Source of the DNA: a virus
Length of the DNA: 23,426 bases
Reading direction: 5' to 3' (one strand)
Virus record (IMG/VR): IMGVR_UViG_3300032278_000120
Span: 1 to 23,426 of that record
Shown: piece by piece, positions 1 to 8,334 of the stretch
Numbering within the stretch: the first letter of the stretch is position 1
How the letters are laid out: each line of letters opens with the position of its first letter
Translations under genes and position numbers: made by a program
The notes under the pieces: model-generated
Databases searched by the model: none
What the model was told of the DNA's origin: nothing
The model's input: the letters and a program-made list of their open reading frames with translations, nothing else

Positions 1-1484
1 TAAATCGAGGTGTCCCGATTCATACCGTTTCCAACTAGAGGACGGTACTTAACATTACTCATGTTAATACCAAGAATATTTACATTGCTTCTATCGAGAG
101 CAATATTCCTTGTCACATTCATGTCACCCAAGGGTGTACTGATTGTTGTCATATCAAGCCCCATAACCTTCTTCCTGCCAGTAATCGCTAAATCAGCTCT
201 AAAGCCTGAGTCGGCTGCGCCAATTTTTAAATTCTGACTAAAGTATCCACCTAGCTTATGTAGCCAGTTGTATACTGCTGTACTGCAAAAGTACACGGTT
301 GCTTTTTGACTATTGTAACGTGGGTCAACATATGAACTCATGTCATCCATAAAACTGTCAACAGTTTTACTTGTGTCCCATGAGAATACATTACCATAAT
401 TAACAATATAGTCAACTGCACCCTGTGTATAATTTACACCTGCGGAAGTGTCGGAATACTGAGAGCCAAACAATCCTGTTTGTTCGATTTCCCACTTATG
501 TTCGATTAACTTATCACGCCAAACACGAGCCCATTCATTGGGTTCATATTTAAGGACAGTTGCACGAGCAGTATTGGTCATACCAAATTCAGACCTAAAA
601 ATCTGAGTTTGTCCATAACCAGTACTATATGGGTTGTCTTTCCAGGTTCTTCCCATCAGGGATGAGCCTTCTTCGTAAGCATTACCTACGACATAACATC
701 TCTTAGCTTCTAAATCGCTAGAGATTACTTTGTCATAAGCTTGAAGCACGGGTACGTCAGAAGCAAAGGAAGTTAAATCTCCCGATGCCGCTTTAATAAC
801 CTTGCACTCTACTAACTTGGCTTCAACGCAGCCAGCTAATGTTTGTGCTCCTTCAGTGTTGCTTCCAGACGTTACGTCTGTCTGCGCCCCAACTGAGACA
901 ATCTTAGCCAAAACATAATCACTAACAGCAGTCGCTCCACCGCTAGCTGCGGCAGAAAGATTGATTTGGATTATTTGATTCGGTAAGAAAAACTCAGGTG
1001 CGGTTCCAAGAGCCCCAATACCTATAGCCCCAGTAGATTGTCCACTAATATTCTGAATATTGCCAGCTGATTCATAATCAGTTGCCATCCACAATTTTAG
1101 AACACTATCTACAGCTATAACGTATGGAGTACTTGCACCATTGTGCCTCAATCCTGCTTCATCAAAGATGTCTTGCGGTGCTGCTAATTGATAACCAACA
1201 ACATACGCATATCTCTTCATCCAGGATTGACGTTTTTCAGTAAACTTGAACGACGGGTCATCAGTTGGTTTTTTCGCTACCTTAGAAACCAAACGAAAAA
1301 ATGGTGTTTGGTCAATAGCTAACTCACTAAACCTTTCGGCAAAGTTGTACTTCCTCCGAAGGTCACCTGTGCTAAGTGCTGAACCAGCGAATGGTCCTGT
1401 TCCACCTTCATCTAGTTCCGAGCTATGTTTTAAATATAACTGGGAGTCTACTGCGGTGGGATAACTTGCATCTGATTGTGCCAT
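1..1484 (-). CDS. Major capsid protein, partial (3' end beyond left edge)
   Basis: An open frame runs from ATG at 1484 to the window edge without a stop, giving about 494 codons. An AGGAGA ribosome site lies about 6 bases upstream. The start reads MAQSDASYPT, and near the edge it contains RNIALDRSNVNILGINMSNV followed by KYRPLVGNGM. That layout recalls the DUF5309/SU10-type HK97-fold capsid proteins (my recollection of the family, not a search). It is long, rich in G, S, T and A, and lies downstream of terminase, portal and scaffold-like genes, the standard place for the capsid gene. Its product would assemble the icosahedral head shell. The C-terminus is missing only because the window ends. 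An alternative is another abundant head protein. Confidence 0.75.
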   Translation of the reverse strand, partial: MAQSDASYPTAVDSQLYLKHSSELDEGGTGPFAGSALSTGDLRRKYNFAERFSELAIDQTPFFRLVSKVAKKPTDDPSFKFTEKRQSWMKRYAYVVGYQLAAPQDIFDEAGLRHNGASTPYVIAVDSVLKLWMATDYESAGNIQNISGQSTGAIGIGALGTAPEFFLPNQIIQINLSAAASGGATAVSDYVLAKIVSVGAQTDVTSGSNTEGAQTLAGCVEAKLVECKVIKAASGDLTSFASDVPVLQAYDKVISSDLEAKRCYVVGNAYEEGSSLMGRTWKDNPYSTGYGQTQIFRSEFGMTNTARATVLKYEPNEWARVWRDKLIEHKWEIEQTGLFGSQYSDTSAGVNYTQGAVDYIVNYGNVFSWDTSKTVDSFMDDMSSYVDPRYNSQKATVYFCSTAVYNWLHKLGGYFSQNLKIGAADSGFRADLAITGRKKVMGLDMTTISTPLGDMNVTRNIALDRSNVNILGINMSNVKYRPLVGNGMNRDTSI

Positions 1485-1531
1485 AGTTCTATCTCCTATG
1501 TGTGTCTACTACGGCGGCTAGTTCGACCTGC

Positions 1532-2425
1532 TTAGCCAAGTAGACGGTTTATGTCTTCACCGCCTAATAGCTTGTCAAACACTTTGTCGTCTGGGGATTG
1601 TTCTAATGGAGGGGCTCCTCCTGCCGATGCTAGAGATTGGGGTCGCGACTGTACGTTTCTTACTTGTTTCGCTACTTCCTCTTGTGCATTACGATGGATA
1701 TTCTGTTCTCTACCCTGCCTGTTCTTTAAATAATAAATGTCTTCTAAATCAAGTTTCTTTTCCTTGGCAAATCCAACTAAATCTTCCCATTCTTCCTGAG
1801 ATAATTCGTGTTTTTCCCGAAAGGAGCTTTCCCTGCTTAGACGCTGATTCTCAGATGATTGTTTGGATGCGTAATCCGATAACCTTCTTTGTACCAGCCC
1901 ATCTATCGTTGCATTAAGAACTTTAGCAGAATCAGAACTTGGATTATCAAAAGCCTCGTTGCCATCGAATATAAAATCCTCATTTAACTGTAACTGTTCT
2001 TTCATACTATTAGGGGTGTTTCCACCACCCTCAAAATAATTTCTAACGTGAGAAATTAAATTAGGGTCGTCTCTCATTGCGTCTAGGATAGGTACATACG
2101 GTTCCAATTCGGTGAGGCGACCATTAAGACGCTTCGCCTCCCTACTAGAAGCCGAATACCTTTGCTGAAGATTATCCGCTCCCTTGTTATCGGATGGATT
2201 CATCTCAGCTCCTTTTGCAGGGCTCTGTACTTGTTTGTTATCACCTGTACCCTCGGAGGTTATCTGCATGGGGTTATCGAACACGGCGCCATTCGTCTGG
2301 TGGTCTAAAGCATTAAAAAACGCTTCAGAGTCATCAGGTGCGGTGCCTGCCGATGTTTCATCTAAGTTCAAGATGTCAACGTCAGGGGACTCTTGTTGAG
2401 TGTTACCTGTTTGTGCATCTGCCAT
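1532..2425 (-). CDS. Putative capsid scaffolding protein
   Basis: A 297-aa acidic, low-complexity protein between portal and capsid genes, the usual position of a scaffold. The N-terminal third is rich in D, E, S, N and Q and looks disordered. A helical, charged middle follows (SASSREAKRLNGRLTELEPY, about residues 91-110). The C-terminus contains a Q/S/G-rich linker and ends in a short helix with LLGGEDINRLLG. Disordered acidic sequence plus a terminal helix is typical of scaffolds that bind the inner capsid surface and leave the prohead. A GGAGTT site precedes the ATG. No enzymatic motif was seen. The call rests on composition and position, since scaffold sequences diverge widely. Confidence 0.6.
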   Translation of the reverse strand: MADAQTGNTQQESPDVDILNLDETSAGTAPDDSEAFFNALDHQTNGAVFDNPMQITSEGTGDNKQVQSPAKGAEMNPSDNKGADNLQQRYSASSREAKRLNGRLTELEPYVPILDAMRDDPNLISHVRNYFEGGGNTPNSMKEQLQLNEDFIFDGNEAFDNPSSDSAKVLNATIDGLVQRRLSDYASKQSSENQRLSRESSFREKHELSQEEWEDLVGFAKEKKLDLEDIYYLKNRQGREQNIHRNAQEEVAKQVRNVQSRPQSLASAGGAPPLEQSPDDKVFDKLLGGEDINRLLG

Positions 2426-2479
2426 AGTTTAACTCCTTTTCTTTAATTTAAATATTTTCATCTGTTAAATACAATAAGA

Positions 2480-4750
2480 TTATTCTGCTTTTGCATTACT
2501 TTTTGCTTCATCTTTTGCCTTGTCCATCTCTCTGCGCATATCTTTTTTGAAGCCGTCAAACTCACTTTTCATCATACCTCGCAATAATTTCTGCTGCGCT
2601 TCTGTATCTAACACGTCTTTTCTAACTTCCATTTCGCCAGTTCTAACCTTATCCTTTATACCTGCTTGTACTAACTGGCGTTCCAATGTTTCCACAGTTC
2701 CTTCAGAATCTTTTATTTGTTCTTCCATTTGAGCAATTTGTGATTGAAGCTGAGAATATAATGATTTCCTTTTGGCTATATTTTTCTTACCTCTTACATC
2801 CGTTTCAGCTAACATAGCTATATCATCTATTAACCCAGCCTGGAACCATCTGAAATATTCCTCTAATAATGCCCATCTATTCATAGGCATAGAAGCTCCC
2901 GCCACTACTCTTACGTCAAATCTTGATGATTCATAATCCATCCATTTACCAATTGCTTCTCCATAATCGTTATATATTGGAATGTTTATTTCAACATCTT
3001 TTTCCTGTGCTTGTTCTACAGATTGACCAGCCTCTGGCTGGACTATCCTAAATACTTTATTAACAGTATATGTTTTCTGAGCAACCTCTTTAAATACTCT
3101 ACCTAAATGCTCTAAGCAAGGTTCAACAATATTGGTCATCCAAGCCTTAATTCTTCTTGTACCGTATTCATCATTAGCGAGTAATCCTCTATAAGTTTCA
3201 GGTTGCTCCTTAGTATTTCCCATCATAGAAGAGTAAATACCGCTAATATACTCCATATCTTGTTTACCCTCTTGGGTAATTGTATAAAATGCATTATTAA
3301 TAGCAGCTGGCTGAACTGGTGTGGGTGGCTCAAAACCTTGTCGATATTTCAAGAGTGCCCCAGCCGAAGAGGAATATTGTTCCCATTCTTCCTCAGGGAT
3401 AGAGCCCTCTTGATAAATCCATCTCAAATTAGAAGCTAGATTAGCATTGTGAATCATTATTTGATGAGCTTTATTAACTTCCTGTTGTTTACCTATTAAG
3501 GGAACAACTGCTGACATAGCATATGGAGTTCCAGTATACATATACGGAAACGGTATTAATGGATACTCTGGAATAGGAAGTATATACTCGTATAAAAATG
3601 TTTCTTCACCTAGGCTGCATGTTAATTCAATTCTTGTTTGAAAAAACTTATTAGCCTCTACTATCTGACTCTCAACTTCAGGATTTTGTATAAGAATTTT
3701 ATATTCTGCTTCACTTACAATACTTGTTTCAGTTCTAGAAGCAGCTTCCTGCATTTGAGAAGTAAGCTGCATCTCCATTTGAGCAATAGATTCTTGAGCT
3801 TCTTTCTGAGATTTTTGTTTTTCTAACTCAGCTCTTTCCTGTATTATTTCCCCTCTTTGTACAGCTTCATCTAACTCTGCAATCTTTTCTTGAATCTGAA
3901 CAGCTACTTCTGCTTGAAATTCTTGTAATTGCTGCTGAACATCTTTCTGAATCTGTTTCATCTCCTCTTTAGAAGGAGGCACTAGCATTAATATATTATA
4001 GAATGGTACTCGAATCTTTTTATAACATTCATAGAATGGTAATATTTCATCGTCTTCACCACTAGTTGTAAAAGTACTTTCAACGTCTTCAGTTATAACA
4101 CTATCCCTATCTCCAAAATCTGTTCTTGAAAAATTTAATGAATCCTTTTGACCTGCTGACTTATCTATCTTTGCTTTATACTCTGGCAGAAGAAGCTTTA
4201 ATTGTGTCTTAGACATATTTTTTCTAATCATGAGAAAGGCTGCATCCCTAAATAGAAAATCTCTACTCATTGGGTCTACAAATACATCAAAAGGCTCTAC
4301 TCTTCTAAAACTTACCTCTCCCTTACCCATATCAGCATTTTGGTCTACATCTAACATAAAATAACCAATACCCTTTGTTAGAGAATCAAGGATTACATTA
4401 CTATAGAGAGACTTACCATTAGAAAGATACCAGCAATATTCAGCAATATCAGAGTGAACTTGAGCAACATCCGTATCACTACCCTCAGCACCAACTGCTT
4501 TCCACTTAGGATTATTAGCAGTAACGAAATATTTCATAATCTCTATTACTGGAGTAATCCTATTTATAATAAAACTAGGCATCCCAGCATCTCTTAGAGA
4601 ATCTTTTTCTTGAGTAGACAGTTGTTCGTTTAGATAAAAATCATAACCCTGCTGCGATACGTACTGCCACTTATCACGCTGAGCAGTATTTGCCCTATTC
4701 CATAACTGGTGATTCTCTTGAGCTTTTATTTTATTACTTTTTCTTGCCAC
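2480..4750 (-). CDS. Portal protein (P22-like, large)
   Basis: A 756-aa protein that would form the dodecameric ring through which DNA is packaged and ejected. The N-terminus (QLWNRANTAQRDKWQYVSQQ, then FYLNEQLS, and PSFIINRITPVIEIM around 58-72) resembles P22-type portals. VEPFDVFVDP at about 151-160 is the typical portal wing segment. Residues about 260-342 form a very long Q/E/K-rich predicted coiled coil inside the body, which is unusual. A second helical, charged region makes up the last 100 residues, as expected for the barrel. The start is GTG at 4750, because that frame begins MARKSNK and overlaps the preceding mini-gene by 17 bases. The scaffold-like and capsid genes follow it. Confidence 0.85.
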   Translation of the reverse strand: MARKSNKIKAQENHQLWNRANTAQRDKWQYVSQQGYDFYLNEQLSTQEKDSLRDAGMPSFIINRITPVIEIMKYFVTANNPKWKAVGAEGSDTDVAQVHSDIAEYCWYLSNGKSLYSNVILDSLTKGIGYFMLDVDQNADMGKGEVSFRRVEPFDVFVDPMSRDFLFRDAAFLMIRKNMSKTQLKLLLPEYKAKIDKSAGQKDSLNFSRTDFGDRDSVITEDVESTFTTSGEDDEILPFYECYKKIRVPFYNILMLVPPSKEEMKQIQKDVQQQLQEFQAEVAVQIQEKIAELDEAVQRGEIIQERAELEKQKSQKEAQESIAQMEMQLTSQMQEAASRTETSIVSEAEYKILIQNPEVESQIVEANKFFQTRIELTCSLGEETFLYEYILPIPEYPLIPFPYMYTGTPYAMSAVVPLIGKQQEVNKAHQIMIHNANLASNLRWIYQEGSIPEEEWEQYSSSAGALLKYRQGFEPPTPVQPAAINNAFYTITQEGKQDMEYISGIYSSMMGNTKEQPETYRGLLANDEYGTRRIKAWMTNIVEPCLEHLGRVFKEVAQKTYTVNKVFRIVQPEAGQSVEQAQEKDVEINIPIYNDYGEAIGKWMDYESSRFDVRVVAGASMPMNRWALLEEYFRWFQAGLIDDIAMLAETDVRGKKNIAKRKSLYSQLQSQIAQMEEQIKDSEGTVETLERQLVQAGIKDKVRTGEMEVRKDVLDTEAQQKLLRGMMKSEFDGFKKDMRREMDKAKDEAKSNAKAE

Positions 4751-4829
4751 TCTTCTTACCTTTTTTAGATTTCTTCTTTTTAGAAGGTCTTCCTCTTTTT
4801 TTACCGTATGTGCCCTTACCGCTTGGCAT
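4734..4829 (-). CDS. 31-aa lysine-rich basic peptide
   Basis: A tiny gene between endolysin and portal. Its ATG shares one base with the endolysin stop (TAATG at 4831-4827), and its TAA lies inside the first codons of the portal. The product begins MPSGKGTYGKKRGRP and continues as almost pure K, S and G; about half of all residues are Lys. There is no membrane segment or motif beyond an AT-hook-like GRP flanked by basic residues. Such a peptide could bind DNA or RNA, or a capsid component, but the function is unknown. The tight coupling on both sides is the main support. An AAGG stretch about 11 bases before the ATG is a weak ribosome site. Confidence 0.6.
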   Translation of the reverse strand: MPSGKGTYGKKRGRPSKKKKSKKGKKSGKKK

Positions 4830-5302
4830 TATACTATTGCCCTTCTAAACCAACCAAACCAATACTTTTCCATTTTTCTACTCTTCAAAACTATCTTAGA
4901 AAATCTTAAGACCCTATAAGCTCTCAGCCTATCAGGTTCTAAATTCTTACAAGCCTTAATTGTTTTAGGTCCTATTCTACCATCCTCAACTAACGTATCA
5001 GATTTCTTACCATTCACAGCCTGTTGAAGAACTCTACATGCACCCCTCATTCCAAAATTAACACACATATCAAAATATATACCACAAAGACGTGATGGAA
5101 GTTTATCAGACTTACTTTTTAACCAGTAATCATTATAATATATCTTCTTAGCCTTCTCAACAGTAAGATTCTTAATATTAACATCAGGGTACTGTCTCTT
5201 ACTTATACCAAAATTAGTTTCGCCACCAGGGTCAACACTGTCGTTACTGTATCCGCCTTCGTGAGCAAGTACGCTATCTATTACCCTATCAAAAGCTCGC
5301 AT
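4829..5302 (-). CDS. Endolysin, glycoside hydrolase family 108
   Basis: A 157-aa peptidoglycan-cleaving lysis enzyme. The N-terminus has the GH108 signature LAHEGGYSNDSVDPGGETNF around residues 12-31, with the presumed catalytic Glu at position 15 in HEGGY. NFGIS follows. A C-terminal stretch around 106-118 (EDGRIGPKTIKA) matches the peptidoglycan-binding region that usually ends these proteins. Length is close to normal for the family. There is no signal peptide, so a holin is presumably needed for export. The ATG overlaps the stop of the large terminase gene by one base (TAATG) and lacks a clear ribosome site, so it is probably translated by coupling. A lysis gene between terminase and portal is an uncommon order. 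Confidence 0.88.
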   Translation of the reverse strand: MRAFDRVIDSVLAHEGGYSNDSVDPGGETNFGISKRQYPDVNIKNLTVEKAKKIYYNDYWLKSKSDKLPSRLCGIYFDMCVNFGMRGACRVLQQAVNGKKSDTLVEDGRIGPKTIKACKNLEPDRLRAYRVLRFSKIVLKSRKMEKYWFGWFRRAIV

Positions 5303-6870
5303 TAGGCAACAATCCAGTGTTTTGCTTTACGTTTTGGCTTATACCACTCTTTTTCTTTGTTTTGCGAGTAATTCGGAGGATATGAGTACAGATTAGCGTA
5401 ATAAAGTGTTTCAATAGTGTCGTCATGAGCCATTCTCGGACCAAAAGTAACGATTTCGTTAATCAAATCAAACATATTCTCCCTTAAATGCACTGTTCCC
5501 ATGCTGAATCTACCACTTAAACCGCTATAAATTCTGTTTCTTTTCTGTGTTCCACCTGGTTTTTGTGGAATTACAGCTATATCGAACCTATTCAACCTTC
5601 TCCTCTCATCATTTAACGCCTGAAAGATAGAACGGTTCATTGCTACATCTTCCACTGTTGCTGATGCACAAAAATACTTATTATATAATTCAATTATAAA
5701 ATCCACTACGCCTTTCTTATCCATGAGTGAACCGTCTGGTCTTTTTGCTCCGATTGTGGGGATACTTCTATGTCTTTCATATTCGAGAACATATAAATTA
5801 TTATCAATATCGACAGCAACAACCATAATAACAGAAAAATCAGACTCCTTAGTATCAATATCTGTCGCTGGGTCGCAGCCAATGAACGTGTTAACAGGAG
5901 TAGCCTCGCCACCAATGACAAGGTAGTTGATTCCCTCTTCATTTTTGTAGTAACCTTCCCATTCCTTGATATGTTCCCTCAACCATACAGAGTCTTCTGC
6001 CGATTGAACCTCCATCATATACTCCTGGTAAAATTTTGAAGGAGTCCCAGAATCTTGATAGAATTTCTTTTTTTCGTCTAGTTTCTTTATTGGAAACCAT
6101 GAATCCCATAATGGAGCACCATTTGGTTGAATTGCTTTGTAGGTTATTACTTTCCACGAAAAATCTTTGAAATCCTTTGATTTTTTAACACGCTCATAAT
6201 TAATGATGAGATTATTAATAAAGCTATCATAGTGAACTGGAGTACCATTAACCCTAAGACGACCAGTGTGAGGCTCAAGGGCAGGATAAACAACAGCGGT
6301 AACGAGATTAGCATTTTTAGACCTGGCTTCATGTGTAATTGTGTTTTGTTCATGCTCAAAATCATCAAGTATTATTAGGTCGTATCTTCTGTGTAGCTTT
6401 GCGCCACCTCGAATTCCTGCGACGTTTGACTTTGATATTAGCTTGCATCCGTTTGAAGTTTCTATGTCTTCCTCTGTCCATTTTCTGCCTTTTAAACTGC
6501 CAAAATAATACTTTATGCTTTCATTGTATTCTAAATGATACTTGATATAATCCATATTACCAACAGAAAGCTTCTGAGTAGCAGCTACCCAAGCGTAGAA
6601 ATGCATATCATCTTCAGGGCAAAATACAAAATCTTTTATAATGGAACACTTAGTAAGGACTGTCTTACCATGACCTCTAGGTAGAATTATAGCTAATTGC
6701 TTTGCTTTATGGTCATCAATAGCATCAGCCATCTCATAGTGAAATGGAGGAGTCTCACTGCGCAAAAAGTCATCTGGGAGAAATAATTTCCCAAATGCTA
6801 TCAAATCATTTTTTGCTAGTCTTAGAGTCGTTTCCGCTTGGCTTATCTTCTGGCTGTTGATATTTGCCAT
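5302..6870 (-). CDS. terL: Terminase large subunit
   Basis: A 522-aa packaging motor: an N-terminal ATPase that translocates DNA into the prohead and a C-terminal nuclease that cuts the concatemer. Walker A is PRGHGKT at 64-70. Walker B is LIILDDFE at about 165-172. The RNase H-like nuclease has an Asp in IGCDPATD (about 333), an acidic residue in TVEDVAMN (about 407) and a terminal AHDDTIE (about 481-487). Length is normal and all key residues are present. The ATG at 6870 has GGAGA about 9 bases upstream and overlaps the previous gene by 65 bases. No in-frame Met follows until about residue 47, so a shorter start would remove conserved sequence. Confidence 0.95.
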   Translation of the reverse strand: MANINSQKISQAETTLRLAKNDLIAFGKLFLPDDFLRSETPPFHYEMADAIDDHKAKQLAIILPRGHGKTVLTKCSIIKDFVFCPEDDMHFYAWVAATQKLSVGNMDYIKYHLEYNESIKYYFGSLKGRKWTEEDIETSNGCKLISKSNVAGIRGGAKLHRRYDLIILDDFEHEQNTITHEARSKNANLVTAVVYPALEPHTGRLRVNGTPVHYDSFINNLIINYERVKKSKDFKDFSWKVITYKAIQPNGAPLWDSWFPIKKLDEKKKFYQDSGTPSKFYQEYMMEVQSAEDSVWLREHIKEWEGYYKNEEGINYLVIGGEATPVNTFIGCDPATDIDTKESDFSVIMVVAVDIDNNLYVLEYERHRSIPTIGAKRPDGSLMDKKGVVDFIIELYNKYFCASATVEDVAMNRSIFQALNDERRRLNRFDIAVIPQKPGGTQKRNRIYSGLSGRFSMGTVHLRENMFDLINEIVTFGPRMAHDDTIETLYYANLYSYPPNYSQNKEKEWYKPKRKAKHWIVA

Positions 6871-7039
6871 CTAAGTAATCTCCAAATTTATCCATGTCCT
6901 TCTTGTATTCAATATAATCACCAACTATTCTATCCATATCATCCAATCTACCTGAGAGTAGCTGAGTATGATTAATAAGACCCTTTATTGCTCTAACTAG
7001 GTCGTGTTTTGATAATGACCTCGCTTGTGGACTTTTCAT
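6806..7039 (-). CDS. Small helical protein upstream of terL, function unknown
   Basis: A 77-aa charged protein with no family that I recognise. The middle (LINHTQLLSGRLDDMDRIVG, then DYIEYKKDMDKF) would form amphipathic helices or a short coiled coil. The tail is polar (KPSGNDSKTSKK). It begins with an ATGA overlap with the 41-aa basic gene, has GAGG a few bases upstream, and its 3' end overlaps terL by 65 bases. That tight coupling suggests a product used in packaging or head assembly, but this is inference from position. It does not look like a small terminase subunit, which is better matched by the gene at 8331-9101. Confidence 0.7.
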   Translation of the reverse strand: MKSPQARSLSKHDLVRAIKGLINHTQLLSGRLDDMDRIVGDYIEYKKDMDKFGDYLDGKYQQPEDKPSGNDSKTSKK

Positions 7040-7161
7040 CCCTGACCTCTTTTCTTTTTACGGTAGTATTTTTTACTACCCTTATTCCCAGACTTAGAAC
7101 CTCTCCCGTCTCCTTGCCTAGTCTTCTTTATTCTTTTTCTTGGCTTATAATCATCACTCAT
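7036..7161 (-). CDS. 41-aa Lys/Arg/Gly-rich basic peptide
   Basis: A mini-gene filling the gap between two small genes. It overlaps the stop of the upstream gene by 8 bases and ends in a TGA that forms ATGA with the next start. The product begins MSDDYKPRKRIKKTRQGDGR, then has alternating G, S, K and N, and ends KKYYRKKKRGQG. It is strongly basic with no hydrophobic core, so it is probably unstructured and could bind nucleic acid or an acidic partner. It resembles the 31-aa peptide at 4734-4829 in composition and setting. The ribosome site is weak, and translation is probably coupled. Confidence 0.6.
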   Translation of the reverse strand: MSDDYKPRKRIKKTRQGDGRGSKSGNKGSKKYYRKKKRGQG

Positions 7162-7357
7162 CAGTCATTCTTTCTGGAGCTTCCATACCCTCTATGATAG
7201 CCATCATCCTTCTTAAGTAATTAACCTGCCTAGACGATAATGAATACAAATTATATGGCAACGATTTTTTATATTTCTTTAAATCTGATATTGCTGTATC
7301 CAATGGTAATTCTATCTTATTTGGTATCATCGGGTCTCTCCAGTCTCCTTCGTTCAT
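7154..7357 (-). CDS. 67-aa protein of unknown function
   Basis: A small protein starting MNEGDWRDPMIPNKIELPLD, followed by a helical segment (ISDLKKYKKSL, then SSRQVNYLRRMMAIIEGMEA). No family is recognised. The ATG directly follows the phosphoesterase stop (TAA then ATG) and has GGGAGA six bases upstream, a good ribosome site. It sits between the two terminase subunit genes. Small helical proteins here may be head or packaging accessories, but nothing in the sequence shows that. Confidence 0.7.
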   Translation of the reverse strand: MNEGDWRDPMIPNKIELPLDTAISDLKKYKKSLPYNLYSLSSRQVNYLRRMMAIIEGMEAPERMTDE

Positions 7358-8242
7358 TTAATTCTCCCAGCACCTGATGCCATCTTTCGTCAATTCAGTA
7401 GTGACCCAGCCAGTCCTTATGATAGGAAACATAGAGTAACGAGCGTAATCGGCATATCTAAGAAAAGAGCCTCCCCTCACGTACCACCTTCTCCTAAGAG
7501 CTTCCTCACCGTCAACTATTTTTATCGAATCCACTGGTTTTGCATATAATTGATGATTATGCCCAAGAATAAATACATCACCATCTGAGTATACTGATGA
7601 AAGTTTATCTAATTCTAAATCTCCATTCTTAGCACCACTCTTGCCATGACCAGAAACTATATTCCAAACAGAACCTGCTATATCTACCGAGGTATACCCT
7701 GGATATTGAAAATATGGAACATTCATTTCAGCAGCTAATGTCTTACAGACATCAAAATCTAATATAGTATAACTTCTAAGGAAATCGTGGTTCCCACCTC
7801 GAATGAAAAGACATTTGTCTTTTATTGGCTCTACGAGCCTCAAGAAAGCAAGGTATTGCTCATCAGGTGGGATATTTTGTCCGCGCTGATTTATAGCCTT
7901 ATAGCCAGGCGGAATTAGCTCTAACAGGTCTCCATTACCGAACCATCGAGCGTTTTTATCTCTTTTTATTATTCTTACAGCTTCTTTAAACTTTTTTAAG
8001 TCAAACTCAACAGCACCTACATGAATATCAGTCAGGCAATGGATACGAAGCTTTTCTTTTGATTTTATAGTGCATATTTCCCCTGGCTTTACAGTTGGAA
8101 AAGCATCTGCTATAAAAGACTCAATCGGCATTGAAAAATTCTTTGAGCAAGAATTACATTTGAATTTCTGATTTGTCTTACTCTTATTGAACTTTTTACC
8201 GTCCTTTTTAACATACATGCTAGTACAATGTGGACAAACCAT
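7358..8242 (-). CDS. Metallophosphoesterase with N-terminal zinc ribbon
   Basis: A 294-aa protein fusing a small zinc ribbon (CPHC at 3-6, CNSC at 29-32, like the InsA/transposase type) to a calcineurin-like phosphoesterase. All metal-binding motifs are present: TDIHVG (D72, H74), GNGD (D105), GGNHD (N151, H152), SGHG (H199) and GHNH (H228, H230). Such enzymes hydrolyse phosphomono- or diesters using two metal ions; known relatives include nucleases and cyclic-nucleotide enzymes, and the substrate here is unknown. The zinc ribbon suggests binding of nucleic acid or a protein. AGGAGA precedes the ATG. The gene lies between the terminase subunit genes, so a role in packaging or DNA end processing is possible but unproven. 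Confidence 0.88.
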   Translation of the reverse strand: MVCPHCTSMYVKKDGKKFNKSKTNQKFKCNSCSKNFSMPIESFIADAFPTVKPGEICTIKSKEKLRIHCLTDIHVGAVEFDLKKFKEAVRIIKRDKNARWFGNGDLLELIPPGYKAINQRGQNIPPDEQYLAFLRLVEPIKDKCLFIRGGNHDFLRSYTILDFDVCKTLAAEMNVPYFQYPGYTSVDIAGSVWNIVSGHGKSGAKNGDLELDKLSSVYSDGDVFILGHNHQLYAKPVDSIKIVDGEEALRRRWYVRGGSFLRYADYARYSMFPIIRTGWVTTELTKDGIRCWEN

Positions 8243-8244
8243 AA

Positions 8245-8334
8245 TTATTCTCCTATAAGAGCTAAATAATAACCAAATACTATTAGTATACTAGCGGAGC
8301 CTAGTAAAACCCATCCTAAATCAATGCAAATCAC
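8245..8334 (-). CDS. 29-aa single-span membrane peptide (possible holin-like)
   Basis: A mini-gene in the gap between terS and the phosphoesterase. Its GTG overlaps the terS stop (GTGA), and its TAA lies two bases before the next ATG. The product starts (V/M)ICIDLGWVLLGSASILIVF and ends GYYLALIGE, one hydrophobic helix of roughly 20 residues with almost no charge. It could be a pinholin-like or other membrane peptide working with the endolysin of the same operon. The peptide has no positive tail, which is unusual for a holin. The main doubt is whether so short a frame, with only a weak GGCGG upstream, is translated. Confidence 0.45.
   Translation of the reverse strand: MICIDLGWVLLGSASILIVFGYYLALIGE

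Noticed and set aside
10-1464. Plus-strand ORFs of 72-75 aa near the left edge
   Set aside because: They lie inside the open minus-strand capsid frame, have no ribosome site and no sensible composition; shadows.
1551-2399. Plus-strand ORFs inside the scaffold-like gene
   Set aside because: Opposite strand of a good gene with an AGGAG-type start; Cys/Leu/Ser-rich translations typical of antisense shadows.
5706-6368. Extra minus-strand frames inside terL
   Set aside because: Out of frame with the terminase motifs and without ribosome sites.
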